DNA of 64,000 nt from an uncultured Erysipelotrichaceae bacterium (GTDB lineage: Bacteria > Bacillota_I > Bacilli_A > Erysipelotrichales > Erysipelotrichaceae). A program made the translations under genes and the position numbers. This document shows positions 42,777 through 52,133 of this stretch, piece by piece. The notes beneath the pieces are model-generated. The model ran no database searches and was not told where the DNA came from. It worked only from the letters and a program-made list of their open reading frames with translations. The stretch spans positions 1 through 64,000 of the forward strand of contig CALVFJ010000006.1 of NCBI GenBank assembly GCA_944326795.1. The letters run 5' to 3'. How positions within the stretch are numbered: the stretch's first letter is position 1; every line of letters starts with the position of its first letter.

Positions 42777-44231
42777 TCATTCTATATAGCTAAGTTCTTC
42801 CATTTGATCAATAGGCCACATAGGACGATATATTTTTTTAAAAGGTATCCTTTCAGAACGTTGGATCGTAGGGCCATCAGTCAAAGCCATGATATGAAAA
42901 CTAGTTTCAGGTATTAATTCTGTATCTAGATAACCCATTTTAACGATGACGGCATCATAATCATGAAAATCAACACCTGCTGCCAAGAATTGATCCATGG
43001 TTCCATATTGCAAGATATGATTTAACACGATGATATCAATCAACGTATCATCGATTCTTATTATATATGCATCACCAATGAACTTATGTGAAGCATACAT
43101 TTGTTTTCCTTTACCAATCAGCTTTACCTTTAATTTAATTGTTGTGCTATTAAGATCACGGCCTATTCCTAAATTGATTTCTAGATGATCATTGATCTTG
43201 GCATGGCTAAGTTGTTGATAACATGATGCATCATTGATCCCGGCGAATAAAATCTTCTTATTGGTATGATGCTTTAATACTTCTTTTAAAACTATCGTAT
43301 TTTCTCCAGCACCACCGGCGCCGCAATTATCGCCCGAATCGGTCAAAACAGCGGTTTTGGTTTGCCAAGCTAATATTTGACGCACGGCGTCATCAACCTC
43401 GGCATAACTTCCACTAAACTTAAATTCAAAGCGATGGTCCCAAGCATAATTTGCTAGCATATCAGCTTGTTTTTCACAGTATTCTTTATCATTAGGCTGA
43501 TTTGGAATAAAGACAACGGCTGCTCCTAATTTATCATCGTCATGGCGTATATATCCAACATGATAAGAACATGAAAATACACGAGGATCTTTTTCGGCAT
43601 CATCAAGCATCTTATTGATGGTACACATTGGTTCCATAGCAGAAACACTTCTTTCTCCTCCGACCATAATAGGTAATTTTCGTATTATTGGCTGCATTGG
43701 TCTACGATTTTTTAACAGATCGATAAGCATATGTGCAACCTTTCTTTTGGTTTCAATTGCATCACTATGCGGAGATTCGCGATAACATCTTACGATGTTG
43801 ACATTATCACAAAATTCTTGGGTTAGATTTCCATGTGGATCCATAACTACCGCTATAGGCATATATCTTCCTACCAAAGCTCGGATTTTTTTTACAATTA
43901 CATGCTCCCCCGATATTTCTTCAAGATCCAACACCCCGCTGGCTCCATGAAGATGCAGATATATTCCATCGATCTCATGCATATGCGCCTTGACACAGCT
44001 TAAGATCGTTGTAAGGATATGATCAAACGCAGCTTTTTTGATCATGCCATTAGGATGTAGGTTAGCATATATCGCAGGGATAAGATCAATATCTTCTTGT
44101 GCAAAGATATCCGCGATATGCATGGCTTCACAACATTCCTTGCCATAGCGAATATCAAATTCTTCAAGATCTACGGTATGCTGAATATGTTCATTGCATT
44201 CCGCATTCATATGAGCTATCAATACTTTCAT
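42777..44231 (-). CDS. M81-family metallopeptidase, MlrC-like
   Basis: 484 residues from the third ATG of an ATGATGATG run, which best suits SD AGAGGT. Matches the microcystinase C family (N-terminal half DUF1485): IYLHLHGASG, VVMDPHGNLTQEF, YRESPHSDA and C-terminal TDSGDNCGAGGAGENT. Putative Zn-dependent hydrolase of small peptides or lactams; true substrate in gut-type Firmicutes unknown. Probably co-transcribed with the Nudix gene. Confidence 0.85.
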   Translation of the reverse strand: MKVLIAHMNAECNEHIQHTVDLEEFDIRYGKECCEAMHIADIFAQEDIDLIPAIYANLHPNGMIKKAAFDHILTTILSCVKAHMHEIDGIYLHLHGASGVLDLEEISGEHVIVKKIRALVGRYMPIAVVMDPHGNLTQEFCDNVNIVRCYRESPHSDAIETKRKVAHMLIDLLKNRRPMQPIIRKLPIMVGGERSVSAMEPMCTINKMLDDAEKDPRVFSCSYHVGYIRHDDDKLGAAVVFIPNQPNDKEYCEKQADMLANYAWDHRFEFKFSGSYAEVDDAVRQILAWQTKTAVLTDSGDNCGAGGAGENTIVLKEVLKHHTNKKILFAGINDASCYQQLSHAKINDHLEINLGIGRDLNSTTIKLKVKLIGKGKQMYASHKFIGDAYIIRIDDTLIDIIVLNHILQYGTMDQFLAAGVDFHDYDAVIVKMGYLDTELIPETSFHIMALTDGPTIQRSERIPFKKIYRPMWPIDQMEELSYIE

Positions 44232-44280
44232 CATCATTTACCTCTATTTTATGATAGCGCATAAATTAAAAGTTGACCAC

Positions 44281-44316
44281 AAAAAAACATTTATCATTTA
44301 AGATAAATGTTTTTTA
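44281..44316 (-). terminator. ppdK terminator
   Basis: ACATTTATC/GATAAATGT with A7 and T6 flanks; could also work on the other strand. Located directly after the ppdK stop. Confidence 0.9.
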
Positions 44317-44319
44317 ATA

Positions 44320-46953
44320 TTACTTTCCGTTACGAATAGCTGCCTGAGCTGCCGCTAAGCGCGCGATTGGAACTCTAAACGGACTACAAGAAACATAAGT
44401 CAAACCAACGCGATGACAGAAATCAATCGAAGATGGATCGCCGCCATGTTCACCACAGATACCTAATTTGATATCTGGACGAGTCTTACGTCCTAGATCA
44501 GCAGCCATCTTAACTAATTTTCCAACACCATGCTGATCTAATCTTGCAAATGGATCTTGTTCATAAATCTTTTTGTCATAATAATCATTTAAGAAATTAC
44601 CAGCATCATCACGTGAGAAACCAAAGGTCATTTGTGTTAGGTCATTAGTTCCAAATGAGAAGAATTCTGCTTCTTCTGCAATTTCATCAGCTAATAATGC
44701 CGCACGTGGAATCTCGATCATCGTACCTACTTTATATTCGATCTTAACACCATTTGCTTCCATTACTTCTTCAGCTTTTTTAACAACGATATCTTTGACA
44801 TATTTTAACTCATTTTTATCGCCGACCAAAGGAATCATGATCTCTGGATGAATGTTATATTCTGGATGTTTCTTATTCACATTGATTGCAGCTTGAATGA
44901 CTGCTTCAGTTTGCATTTCTGCAATTTCTGGATAAGTTATTGCTAAACGACATCCACGATGACCCATCATTGGATTAAATTCATGTAATGAAGCAATGAC
45001 ACTGCGTAATTCACTTAGTTCGATATTCATTTCCGCAGCTAGTTGCGCAACATCATAAGAAGATGTTGGTAAGAACTCATGCAGAGGTGGATCTAAGTAA
45101 CGAATAGTTACTGGCAAGCCTTTCATAACTTCATAGATTGCTTCAAAATCACCTTGCTGCATTGGTAATAATTTTGCCAATGCTTTCTTTCTTTGTGCAA
45201 CGGTCTTAGAAACGATCATTTCTCTTACAGCTTTGATACGATTTGCTTCAAAGAACATATGTTCGGTTCTTACCAAACCAATTCCTTGTGCACCAAATTC
45301 AACAGCTTGCGCTGCATCTTTTGGCGTATCTGCATTTGTTCTTACTTCTAATTTTCTCGTTGCATCGGCCCATCCCATGAAACGTTCAAAATGGCCGCTG
45401 ATCTTTGCAGGCACGGTCTTAACTGCGGTGCCATAAACATAACCAGTTGAACCATCTAATGAGATATAGTCTCCTTCTTTGAAGGTCTGATCGCCAACTT
45501 TAAAGGTTTTGGTTGCCTCATCAATGATGACATCACCACATCCTGATACACAGCAAGTACCCATACCGCGAGCAACTACAGCAGCATGGCTGGTCATACC
45601 TCCTCTAACGGTCAAGATACCTTCAGATACATGCATACCTTCGATATCTTCAGGAGAAGTCTCTAATCTAACAAGTACGACCTTATGGCCATTTTCAGCT
45701 TCTCTTATAGCATCTTCAGCATTAAATACAACTTGTCCGCAAGCTGCACCAGGGCTAGCTGCCAAACCAGTAGTTAATACTTTAGCTTTAGCAAGCTCAG
45801 CAGCATCAAATTGTGGATGTAACAAAGAATCCAACTGCTTAGGATCAACCATCATCAAGGCTTCTTTTTCATTGATCAAGCCTTCATCAACTAGATCACA
45901 TGCGATCTTTAAGGCAGCTGCTGCTGTACGTTTGCCATTACGTGTTTGTAGCATATATAACTTTTCATTTTCGATCGTGAATTCCATATCTTGCATATCG
46001 CGATAATGTTTTTCCAAACGATCGCAAATATCAACAAACTGCGCGTAAGCATTAGGCATTACTTCCTCTAGCTTAGCAATAGGACTTGGTGTACGAATTC
46101 CAGCAACGACGTCTTCGCCCTGTGCATTCATCAAGAATTCACCAAATAATTTCTTTTCTCCAGTTGCAGGATTTCTGGTAAAGGCAACGCCTGTTCCACA
46201 AGTATCACCCATATTTCCAAATACCATCATCTGAACATTAACAGCTGTTCCCCAGCTTCCTGGAATATCGTTCATCTTACGATAGAAGATTGCACGTGGA
46301 TTATTCCATGACTTAAATACTGCTTCTACAGCTTTTTCCAATTGAACTTTCGGATCAGTTGGGAAATCCTCATTTAAATTTTCACGATAGAAAGCTTTGA
46401 ATAATTCTACCATTTCTTTAAGATCATCAGCATCAAGCTCTGTATCTAGCTTTACATTCTTCTTAGCTTTGATGTCATCAATGATCTCTTCAAAACGACT
46501 CTTTGGCAAGCCCATTACGACATCTGCAAACATTTGAATGAAACGACGATAGCTGTCATAAGCAAAGCGTGGATTATTGGTCCTTTTTGCGATAACTTCA
46601 ACAACATCATCATTGATACCTAAATTCAAGATCGTATCCATCATACCAGGCATGCTGGCACGTGCTCCACTTCGAACAGATACCAATAAAGGATTTTCCG
46701 TACTTCCTAATTTTTTGCCTGTTGTTTCTTCAAGATAAGCAACATGTTCAAAGATTTCCTTCTTGATATCTTCATTGATGGTTTCTCCATCTTCATAATA
46801 CTGATTACATGCTTCGGTTGTAACCGTAAAGCCGTTAGGAACTGGCATTCCTAATGAGGTCATCTCAGCAAGGTTTGCGCCCTTTCCGCCAAGAAGCTCA
46901 CGCATCTTACCATTTCCTTCAGTAAAATTATAAACAAATTTTTTATTGTTCAT
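44320..46953 (-). CDS. ppdK: Pyruvate, phosphate dikinase
   Basis: 877 residues. N-terminal ATP-grasp (LLGGKGANLAEMTSLG, GNMGDTCGTGVAFTRNPATGEK), central swivelling domain with phosphohistidine GGMTSHAAVVARG, and C-terminal PEP/pyruvate barrel (GHRGCRL, GTNDLTQMTFGFSRDD). It interconverts PEP/AMP/PPi and pyruvate/ATP/Pi, which in anaerobes often runs as a PPi-linked glycolytic step. No adjacent ppdK regulatory protein gene. SD AAGGAGG. Confidence 0.97.
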   Translation of the reverse strand: MNNKKFVYNFTEGNGKMRELLGGKGANLAEMTSLGMPVPNGFTVTTEACNQYYEDGETINEDIKKEIFEHVAYLEETTGKKLGSTENPLLVSVRSGARASMPGMMDTILNLGINDDVVEVIAKRTNNPRFAYDSYRRFIQMFADVVMGLPKSRFEEIIDDIKAKKNVKLDTELDADDLKEMVELFKAFYRENLNEDFPTDPKVQLEKAVEAVFKSWNNPRAIFYRKMNDIPGSWGTAVNVQMMVFGNMGDTCGTGVAFTRNPATGEKKLFGEFLMNAQGEDVVAGIRTPSPIAKLEEVMPNAYAQFVDICDRLEKHYRDMQDMEFTIENEKLYMLQTRNGKRTAAAALKIACDLVDEGLINEKEALMMVDPKQLDSLLHPQFDAAELAKAKVLTTGLAASPGAACGQVVFNAEDAIREAENGHKVVLVRLETSPEDIEGMHVSEGILTVRGGMTSHAAVVARGMGTCCVSGCGDVIIDEATKTFKVGDQTFKEGDYISLDGSTGYVYGTAVKTVPAKISGHFERFMGWADATRKLEVRTNADTPKDAAQAVEFGAQGIGLVRTEHMFFEANRIKAVREMIVSKTVAQRKKALAKLLPMQQGDFEAIYEVMKGLPVTIRYLDPPLHEFLPTSSYDVAQLAAEMNIELSELRSVIASLHEFNPMMGHRGCRLAITYPEIAEMQTEAVIQAAINVNKKHPEYNIHPEIMIPLVGDKNELKYVKDIVVKKAEEVMEANGVKIEYKVGTMIEIPRAALLADEIAEEAEFFSFGTNDLTQMTFGFSRDDAGNFLNDYYDKKIYEQDPFARLDQHGVGKLVKMAADLGRKTRPDIKLGICGEHGGDPSSIDFCHRVGLTYVSCSPFRVPIARLAAAQAAIRNGK

Positions 46954-46978
46954 ATTTTCCTCCTTATTAACTATGTTG

Positions 46979-47007
46979 ATTATATCATCATCTTTTACTT
47001 TGGTAAA
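46979..47007 (-). promoter_or_regulatory. ppdK promoter
   Basis: TTTACC (47002-47007), 17-base spacer, TATAAT (46979-46984) on the minus strand. Confidence 0.75.
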
Positions 47008-47015
47008 CCAAAAAA

Positions 47016-47029
47016 TGTAATCGTTTTCA
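47016..47029 (-). promoter_or_regulatory. Catabolite-responsive element (cre) upstream of ppdK
   Basis: Minus strand TGAAAACGATTACA fits TGWAANCGNTNWCA at every position. Its centre lies about 50 bases upstream of the predicted start, outside the promoter core, a location where CcpA usually activates rather than represses. Confidence 0.7.
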
Positions 47030-47094
47030 CATAAGTTTACAATGATATTTCAATTATTTAGCATAAATTTAGTTTAAAGATCCTTATAATTAAA

Positions 47095-47126
47095 GAAAAA
47101 AACGGCTCAATGAAGATGAGTCGTTC
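47095..47126 (-). terminator. Terminator of the second ZIP gene
   Basis: Stem AACGaCTCA/TGAGcCGTT with one mismatch, overlapping the stop codon, followed on the minus strand by seven T's. Confidence 0.65.
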
Positions 47127-47892
47127 CTAATAAGATAAAGCCAAAAACAAATCCTATTACTAATAATAAGATCGTTTTTTTGCTAGGTTCATTTAATTGA
47201 ACCTGTGGTAAAAGCTCAAAAAAGATAACATAAAGCATGCATCCACTGCCAACGCTTAAACAAATACTAATGAAAGTTTCCGAAATTTGTCCAATGGTGA
47301 TCCCAACCCATGAACCAATGATCGTTGCTATACCAGCAGAGCCGATGAAAAGCAACGCTTTTGTTTTTGCAATATTAGTTTTGATCAAAGGTAGTATCAT
47401 TCCCATTCCTTCAGGTACATTATGGATCAAAAGCAATATTGCTAACAACAATGATGTATTGGCATTGGTCAGATAGCTGCTTCCTATGGCAAGACCTTCG
47501 GGAAAGTTATGAATCGCTACACTGATCACCATGATGAGCGAAGCTCTGATCAGATGCCTTTCATTGATATGTTCTAACAGATGATGGTGATGATGTAGAT
47601 CATTGATATTTTGACCATCATCGATATCATGGTGATGGATCTTTGCTTCAAAAAACAACATGATACATATGGTCATGATAATAATCAAGGCTGAGTAAAA
47701 AACGCTTATGTGCTCAATGCTATGTGGCATAAAATCAAATGTTACCATCGCCAACATCAAACCACTGCTGAAACTTAAAAGATAAGCTAGGATCTTGGCA
47801 TTGTGCGCAGCTTTCATGCCGAATAAGCCACCGATCATCGTTCCTATCACGCTAGATACAAATGTTAAAATAGTTACCATTAAAATATTCAT
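47107..47892 (-). CDS. ZIP-family divalent metal transporter with His-rich loop
   Basis: 261 residues from the ATG at 47892 (MNILMVTILTFVSS). A longer frame extends 72 bases into the atypical island and lacks an SD. Eight hydrophobic segments with HNFPEGLAIG and IHNVPEGMGM metal-site helices, and a His-rich cytosolic loop (HHHDIDD and a run of five His) near residues 83-105. ZupT/GufA-like. Predicted leaderless: TATAGT is seven bases from the ATG. Confidence 0.85.
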   Translation of the reverse strand: MNILMVTILTFVSSVIGTMIGGLFGMKAAHNAKILAYLLSFSSGLMLAMVTFDFMPHSIEHISVFYSALIIIMTICIMLFFEAKIHHHDIDDGQNINDLHHHHHLLEHINERHLIRASLIMVISVAIHNFPEGLAIGSSYLTNANTSLLLAILLLIHNVPEGMGMILPLIKTNIAKTKALLFIGSAGIATIIGSWVGITIGQISETFISICLSVGSGCMLYVIFFELLPQVQLNEPSKKTILLLVIGFVFGFILLGTTHLH

Positions 47893-47899
47893 GTTTATT

Positions 47900-47908
47900 A
47901 CTATATCA
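47900..47908 (-). promoter_or_regulatory. Extended -10 of the second ZIP gene
   Basis: TGATATAGT on the minus strand (-10 at 47900-47905), seven bases before the ATG, with only a weak -35 match. Confidence 0.5.
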
Positions 47909-47981
47909 TGAAATGTAATAAATTGCATCAAAAAAGCATGGCCGCACATTTCGCAGGGAGCCATAAGACAATAAAATATGC

Positions 47982-48013
47982 AAAAAGCGTGCTACGAAGC
48001 AAGTCACGCTTTT
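47982..48013 (-). terminator. Hairpin with T-run at the island end
   Basis: AAAAGCGTG/CACGCTTTT nine-base stem with a 13-base loop, followed on the minus strand by TTTTTGCATATTTTATT. Probably terminates transcripts leaving the cupin gene before the ZIP promoter. Confidence 0.6.
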
Positions 48014-48080
48014 GTCTTAGGAGGATAGCTGCAAAGCGGCGCAAGGGATACAATTCCTTGTTCGGAACGCAGCGACGCAA

Positions 48081-48112
48081 AACACCCCGGACATTCAGGT
48101 GTCCGGGGTGTT
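48081..48112 (-). terminator. Very stable G+C-rich hairpin downstream of the cupin gene
   Basis: Perfect 13-base stem AACACCCCGGACA/TGTCCGGGGTGTT with a six-base loop, about 75 bases after the cupin stop. The T-run on the minus strand is short (TTTTG), so termination efficiency is uncertain. Confidence 0.6.
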
Positions 48113-48186
48113 CCGTCTCACAGAGCGTACATACGGGGATTACACGTATAGAAGTGCGCCCTTGTATCTGTTCGAGAAATCGGAAT

Positions 48187-48504
48187 TTAGCAGTTTGGCG
48201 CCGGTGCTTTAACAACAATAAACTCCAGCGTTTCTTCAGAAACATTTTTTAAGTTCATTTTTGTATGGAATGGAACTTTTAATACTGTTCCTGCCTGATA
48301 TTCATGTGTTTCCTGTTCATTCAAAGTCGCTGATAATGTTCCGCGAACAACTGTAATATACACATTTTTTGCATTTGAAAAATGCTCTGGCAGACATTCA
48401 CCCTTATTCAAGATCATATGCATATAGTGTATATTTTCATCAATAATTACCTTTTCAACTGTTTTTTCATTTCCCTGTGTTAATTTAAAAATTTGTTCAA
48501 TCAT
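48187..48504 (-). CDS. Small cupin-domain protein
   Basis: 105 residues from the ATG at 48504 (MIEQIFKLTQGNEK), which has SD AAGGGAG; a longer frame begins 30 bases upstream. Single cupin barrel: YMHMILNKGECLPEHFSN, VYITVVRGTLSATLNEQE, YQAGTVLKVPFHTKMNLKN. No clear two-His plus Glu metal triad beyond H46. Promoter candidate upstream: TTGTAT-17-TAATGT. Lies in the atypical island. Ligand unknown. Confidence 0.8.
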   Translation of the reverse strand: MIEQIFKLTQGNEKTVEKVIIDENIHYMHMILNKGECLPEHFSNAKNVYITVVRGTLSATLNEQETHEYQAGTVLKVPFHTKMNLKNVSEETLEFIVVKAPAPNC

Positions 48505-48657
48505 ATTTTTCCGTCTCCCTTTGTGGTTCATCAACTCTGTAAATTACGATTTTCAGGTATGTTCGGTTCCACATTATCACATAACAGGATAAAATACAAG
48601 AACAGACACAGCGGTTCAACCTATTGTGGCTGTTAACTGTCTTATGAGCACTTCGCT

Positions 48658-51273
48658 TTATTGTACGGCCTTATTATTAAGTTCTTCTAAACGTTTGCAT
48701 ACCAAGTTATATTGGTGTTGATAATTTTCTAATTTGTTTTTTTCTTCTTCAACCTTTGCTGCTGGCGCTTTTGCTAAGAAGCGTTCATTAGAAAGCATAT
48801 TGGTGCTTCGTTTGATTTCTGCTTCTAATCTTTCTTTTTCTTTGGTGAATTTAGCTAATTCTTCTTCTATGTTGCATAAAGCGCTGCTAGCTACGCTGAT
48901 AAAGCCACCACGAATAGCACGAACGGTCTTTTCTTCATCTATCGATGATACTACCGTGCATTTTACCATTTTTGCTAACATGCTTTGAATTTGTTCATCA
49001 GTGTTTATCAACTTATTATCATTATCCTGGATCATGATAGCTAATGGGAAGCTTGGTTTTAGGTTATTTTCTACTTTCAATTCACGAATCGTCTTAATGA
49101 TCGAAATCAATTGTTCTACTTCTGTTTGTTCAAAGATACCCTCAACAATTGTTGGCCAAGTTTCTAAATTAATGCTTTTTTTACTATTAGGCAATGCTTG
49201 ATATAATTCTTCGCATACGAAAGGCATAAATGGACTTAACATCCTGATAATACCGCTCAAAACGAAATATAAGGTAGCTTGTGTAGCATTTTTAACCTTA
49301 ACGTCATCACTATTCAAATTAGCCTTTGCTAGTTCGATATACCAGCTACAAAAATCATCCCAAACAAAGCTGTATAATTCATTGCCGACCAAGGCAAATT
49401 CATATTTTTCCATATTAGCATTGATGTTATTTAAGGTTCGATTATAACAGCTCAATATCCATTTATCGATATTTGACAATTCGTATTTTTTGATAGAATC
49501 GATATCAATATCATCGCTTAGGTTCATCAAGGTAAAGCGGGCTGCATTCCAGATCTTATTGATGAAGTTCCAACTTGCTTCAACTTTCTCATCAATAAAG
49601 CGCATATCCTGTCCAGGTGTTGAATTTGTTGTTAAGAAAAAGCGTAAGGCATCAACACCATATTTATCGATAACATCCATTGGGTCGATACCATTGCCTA
49701 AGGTCTTTGACATTTTGCGTCCTTGGGCATCACGGATCAAGCCATGGATCAAACAATCCTTAAATGGATAGCTCTTGGTAAAATGACGGGCTTGGAAAGC
49801 CATTCTTGCAACCCAGAAGAAAATGATATCATAGCCTGTTACCATCGTATTCGTAGGATAATAACGCTTTAGATCTTCGGTATCTTCTGGCCATCCTAAT
49901 GTTGAAAAAGGCCACAATGCACTTGAGAACCATGTATCAAGCACGTCTTCATCCTGAACATAGTTTTCAATATCTTTTGGTGGTTCATACTCACAATAGA
50001 TCTCATTGGTATCTTTGTGATAATAAACCGGTATGCGGTGTCCCCACCATAATTGCCGAGAAATGCACCAATCTTCAATATTTTCCAACCATCCAATAAA
50101 GGTCTTTTCAAATCTCTCAGGATAAAAATTGATTTTTTGCTCAGGATCTTTTTGATTGTCTAAGACATCCTGAGCTAGTGGTTTCATCTTAACGAACCAT
50201 TGCTTAGAAAGATAAGGTTCAACTACGGCATTTGTCCTTTCAGAATGACCAACCGGATGAACGATATCTTCAATCTTGGCAAGCTTACCAGCAGCCTTGA
50301 TCTTTTCTGTTACCTTCTTACGACATTCATAACGATCCATGCCTACAAATTCTTGAGCCAATTCATTCATCGTTCCATCAGGATTCATACAAATAGGCAT
50401 CTGTAAATGATGGCGCAAAGCGATTTGATAGTCATTAGGATCATGAGCTGGCGTACATTTCATGGCTCCCGTACCAAATTCCATATCGATATAATCATCA
50501 GCAATAATTGGTAGTTCTTGACCATTTGCTGGATTGATCGCATGCTTGCCGATCATATCTTGATAGCGCTGATCATCAGGATGGACAACGACGCAAACAT
50601 CGCCGAACATCGTTTCAGGTCTGGTCGTAGCAATCGTAAAGCTTTGTTTGGTTTCTACGCATTCATAATTAAAATAATACATCTGACCTTTGTCTTCTTG
50701 ATGGATAACTTCTACATTGCTTAACGCTGTTTTTGCCTCCGGATCCCAGTTGATGATCCGATATCCTTGATATATCAAACCTTCTTTATAAAGATCGACA
50801 AAAACCTTGGTTACAGCTTTATTCAAACCTTCATCTAAGGTAAATCTTTCGCGAGAATAATCTAAGCTATTGCCTAGCTTAGCCCATTGCTTCCTGATAA
50901 AATCAGAATATTCATGTTTCCATTCCCAAGCTTTTTCCAGATACTTTTCTCTGCCTAGATCATAGCGAGAGATACCTTGTTTGCGCAAGCGCTCATCTAC
51001 TTTAGCTTGAGTAGCGATGCCGGCATGATCCATTCCTGGAAGATATAGCATATCATAGCCTTTTAAGCGTTTGTAGCGAGCGATGATATCCTGTAAGGTA
51101 TTATCCCACGCATGTCCTAAATGTAATTTACCAGTTACATTAGGTGGTGGAATAACGATCGTAAAAGGATCCTTGCTTTTATCACCAGCAGTAAAATAAC
51201 CTTCTTTGATCCATGTATCATACTTGCCATCTTCAACGGTATGATGATCATATTTCGTATTTAATTCTTTCAT
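48658..51273 (-). CDS. valS: Valyl-tRNA synthetase
   Basis: 871 residues, class I. PPPNVTGKLHLGHAWDN (HIGH motif), CP1 editing insertion (TTRPETMFGD), KMSKTLGNG (KMSKS motif), tRNA-binding domain and a C-terminal coiled coil. Led by a Val T-box. No terminator is visible directly after its stop, where the foreign-looking island begins. Confidence 0.97.
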   Translation of the reverse strand: MKELNTKYDHHTVEDGKYDTWIKEGYFTAGDKSKDPFTIVIPPPNVTGKLHLGHAWDNTLQDIIARYKRLKGYDMLYLPGMDHAGIATQAKVDERLRKQGISRYDLGREKYLEKAWEWKHEYSDFIRKQWAKLGNSLDYSRERFTLDEGLNKAVTKVFVDLYKEGLIYQGYRIINWDPEAKTALSNVEVIHQEDKGQMYYFNYECVETKQSFTIATTRPETMFGDVCVVVHPDDQRYQDMIGKHAINPANGQELPIIADDYIDMEFGTGAMKCTPAHDPNDYQIALRHHLQMPICMNPDGTMNELAQEFVGMDRYECRKKVTEKIKAAGKLAKIEDIVHPVGHSERTNAVVEPYLSKQWFVKMKPLAQDVLDNQKDPEQKINFYPERFEKTFIGWLENIEDWCISRQLWWGHRIPVYYHKDTNEIYCEYEPPKDIENYVQDEDVLDTWFSSALWPFSTLGWPEDTEDLKRYYPTNTMVTGYDIIFFWVARMAFQARHFTKSYPFKDCLIHGLIRDAQGRKMSKTLGNGIDPMDVIDKYGVDALRFFLTTNSTPGQDMRFIDEKVEASWNFINKIWNAARFTLMNLSDDIDIDSIKKYELSNIDKWILSCYNRTLNNINANMEKYEFALVGNELYSFVWDDFCSWYIELAKANLNSDDVKVKNATQATLYFVLSGIIRMLSPFMPFVCEELYQALPNSKKSINLETWPTIVEGIFEQTEVEQLISIIKTIRELKVENNLKPSFPLAIMIQDNDNKLINTDEQIQSMLAKMVKCTVVSSIDEEKTVRAIRGGFISVASSALCNIEEELAKFTKEKERLEAEIKRSTNMLSNERFLAKAPAAKVEEEKNKLENYQHQYNLVCKRLEELNNKAVQ

Positions 51274-51294
51274 TTTTTACTTCCTTTCCTTTAA

Positions 51295-51526
51295 TAAAAA
51301 AAGAGAAATTCATCCAAAGGACGAATTTCTCGTGGTACCACCTTAATTTACACAAAATAATCTTTGTGCCTCATTTATCGTTAACGCCGATCATACGATC
51401 AAAACTACTATGATTTCATCTTGATAACTCCAAGACTACCTTCTTCTTGCATTGATATCGTCTTTGCACCAACCAACGATTCTCTGTCGATCAAGCGGCA
51501 AGAATACTCCTTCTTTTCAACGTTTG
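51295..51526 (-). ncRNA. T-box leader of valS
   Basis: T-box sequence GGTGGTACCACGAG on the minus strand (about 51328-51342), terminator AGAGAAATTCATCC/GGACGAATTTCTC with T7 (51295-51331). The specifier region reads GTA-GTC before TTGGAG, both Val codons. The arrangement parallels the thrS leader. Confidence 0.93.
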
Positions 51527-51531
51527 TATAG

Positions 51532-51559
51532 ATTATATCATATTTTGATTTTTACGCAA
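51532..51559 (-). promoter_or_regulatory. valS promoter
   Basis: TATAAT (51532-51537) with TTGCGT (51554-51559) 16 bases upstream on the minus strand; the -35 lies within the last codons of engB. Confidence 0.6.
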
Positions 51560-52133
51560 TCGTTTCTGTAATTGCCTGCCATAATTCTGTTAAACCGAAG
51601 CGCGTTTCACTTGAAAACAAATATAAAGATTTATCATTGATCTTTAATACATCCTTGATGATCTTGATATTTTTGGCTCTTTCGCTAGCTTTTACCTTAT
51701 CATATTTTGTTGCAACAACAAGCGTCTTGATATTAAACGATCTAGCATATTCGATCATTTCGACATCATCCTTGGTTGGCTTATGCCGCATGTCTACGAT
51801 CTGGATCATTAATTTTAACTGCTTTCTGCTGCTAAAATAATCATCCATCATTTGCGCAAAATTTAACAATTCTTGTTTGCTGCGTTGCGCATAGCCATAA
51901 CCAGGTGCATCAACAAGCACAAAACTATCATCGATCGCAAAGAAATTAAGTAACTTGGTTTTTCCTGGCTTGCTCCCTACATAAGCTAATTGCTTGCGAT
52001 TTACTAGCGTATTGATCAAACTAGATTTTCCAACATTGCTGCGACCTACCATGATGATCTCTGGTAGCATGCTTTCAGGAAACTGACTTTTCTGCAAGGC
52101 GCTTCCTAAAAAATTTGCTTCATGATATTGCAT
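51552..52133 (-). CDS. engB: Ribosome biogenesis GTPase EngB/YsxC
   Basis: 193 residues. G1 GRSNVGKS (30-37), G2 PGKTKLLNFF, G3 DAPGYGYA, G4 TKYDK. Needed for 50S maturation in B. subtilis. The start overlaps the lon stop (TAATG), and lon-engB order is conserved in Bacilli. Confidence 0.95.
   Translation of the reverse strand: MQYHEANFLGSALQKSQFPESMLPEIIMVGRSNVGKSSLINTLVNRKQLAYVGSKPGKTKLLNFFAIDDSFVLVDAPGYGYAQRSKQELLNFAQMMDDYFSSRKQLKLMIQIVDMRHKPTKDDVEMIEYARSFNIKTLVVATKYDKVKASERAKNIKIIKDVLKINDKSLYLFSSETRFGLTELWQAITETIA

Larger units (their letters stand above)
47935..48657. other. Compositionally distinct island between the ZIP gene and valS
   Basis: Approximate limits. Bases 48001-48180 contain 93 G+C of 180 by hand count, well above the surrounding sequence, and 48001-48660 contains a single GATC although neighbouring genes have many. 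It holds the cupin gene, two strong hairpins and no transposase. Open frames on both strands at 47908-48252 look like chance. Probably horizontally acquired. Confidence 0.5.

Noticed and set aside
42777-44231. Microcystin-degrading activity for the MlrC-like protein
   Set aside because: The family is widespread in organisms that never meet microcystin; only the general metallopeptidase-like call is supported.
47908-48252. Open reading frames on both strands (114 and 105 codons) in the G+C-rich island
   Set aside because: They overlap each other and two strong hairpins, have no SD, and show Arg/Ser/Cys-rich compositions typical of chance frames in G+C-rich sequence.
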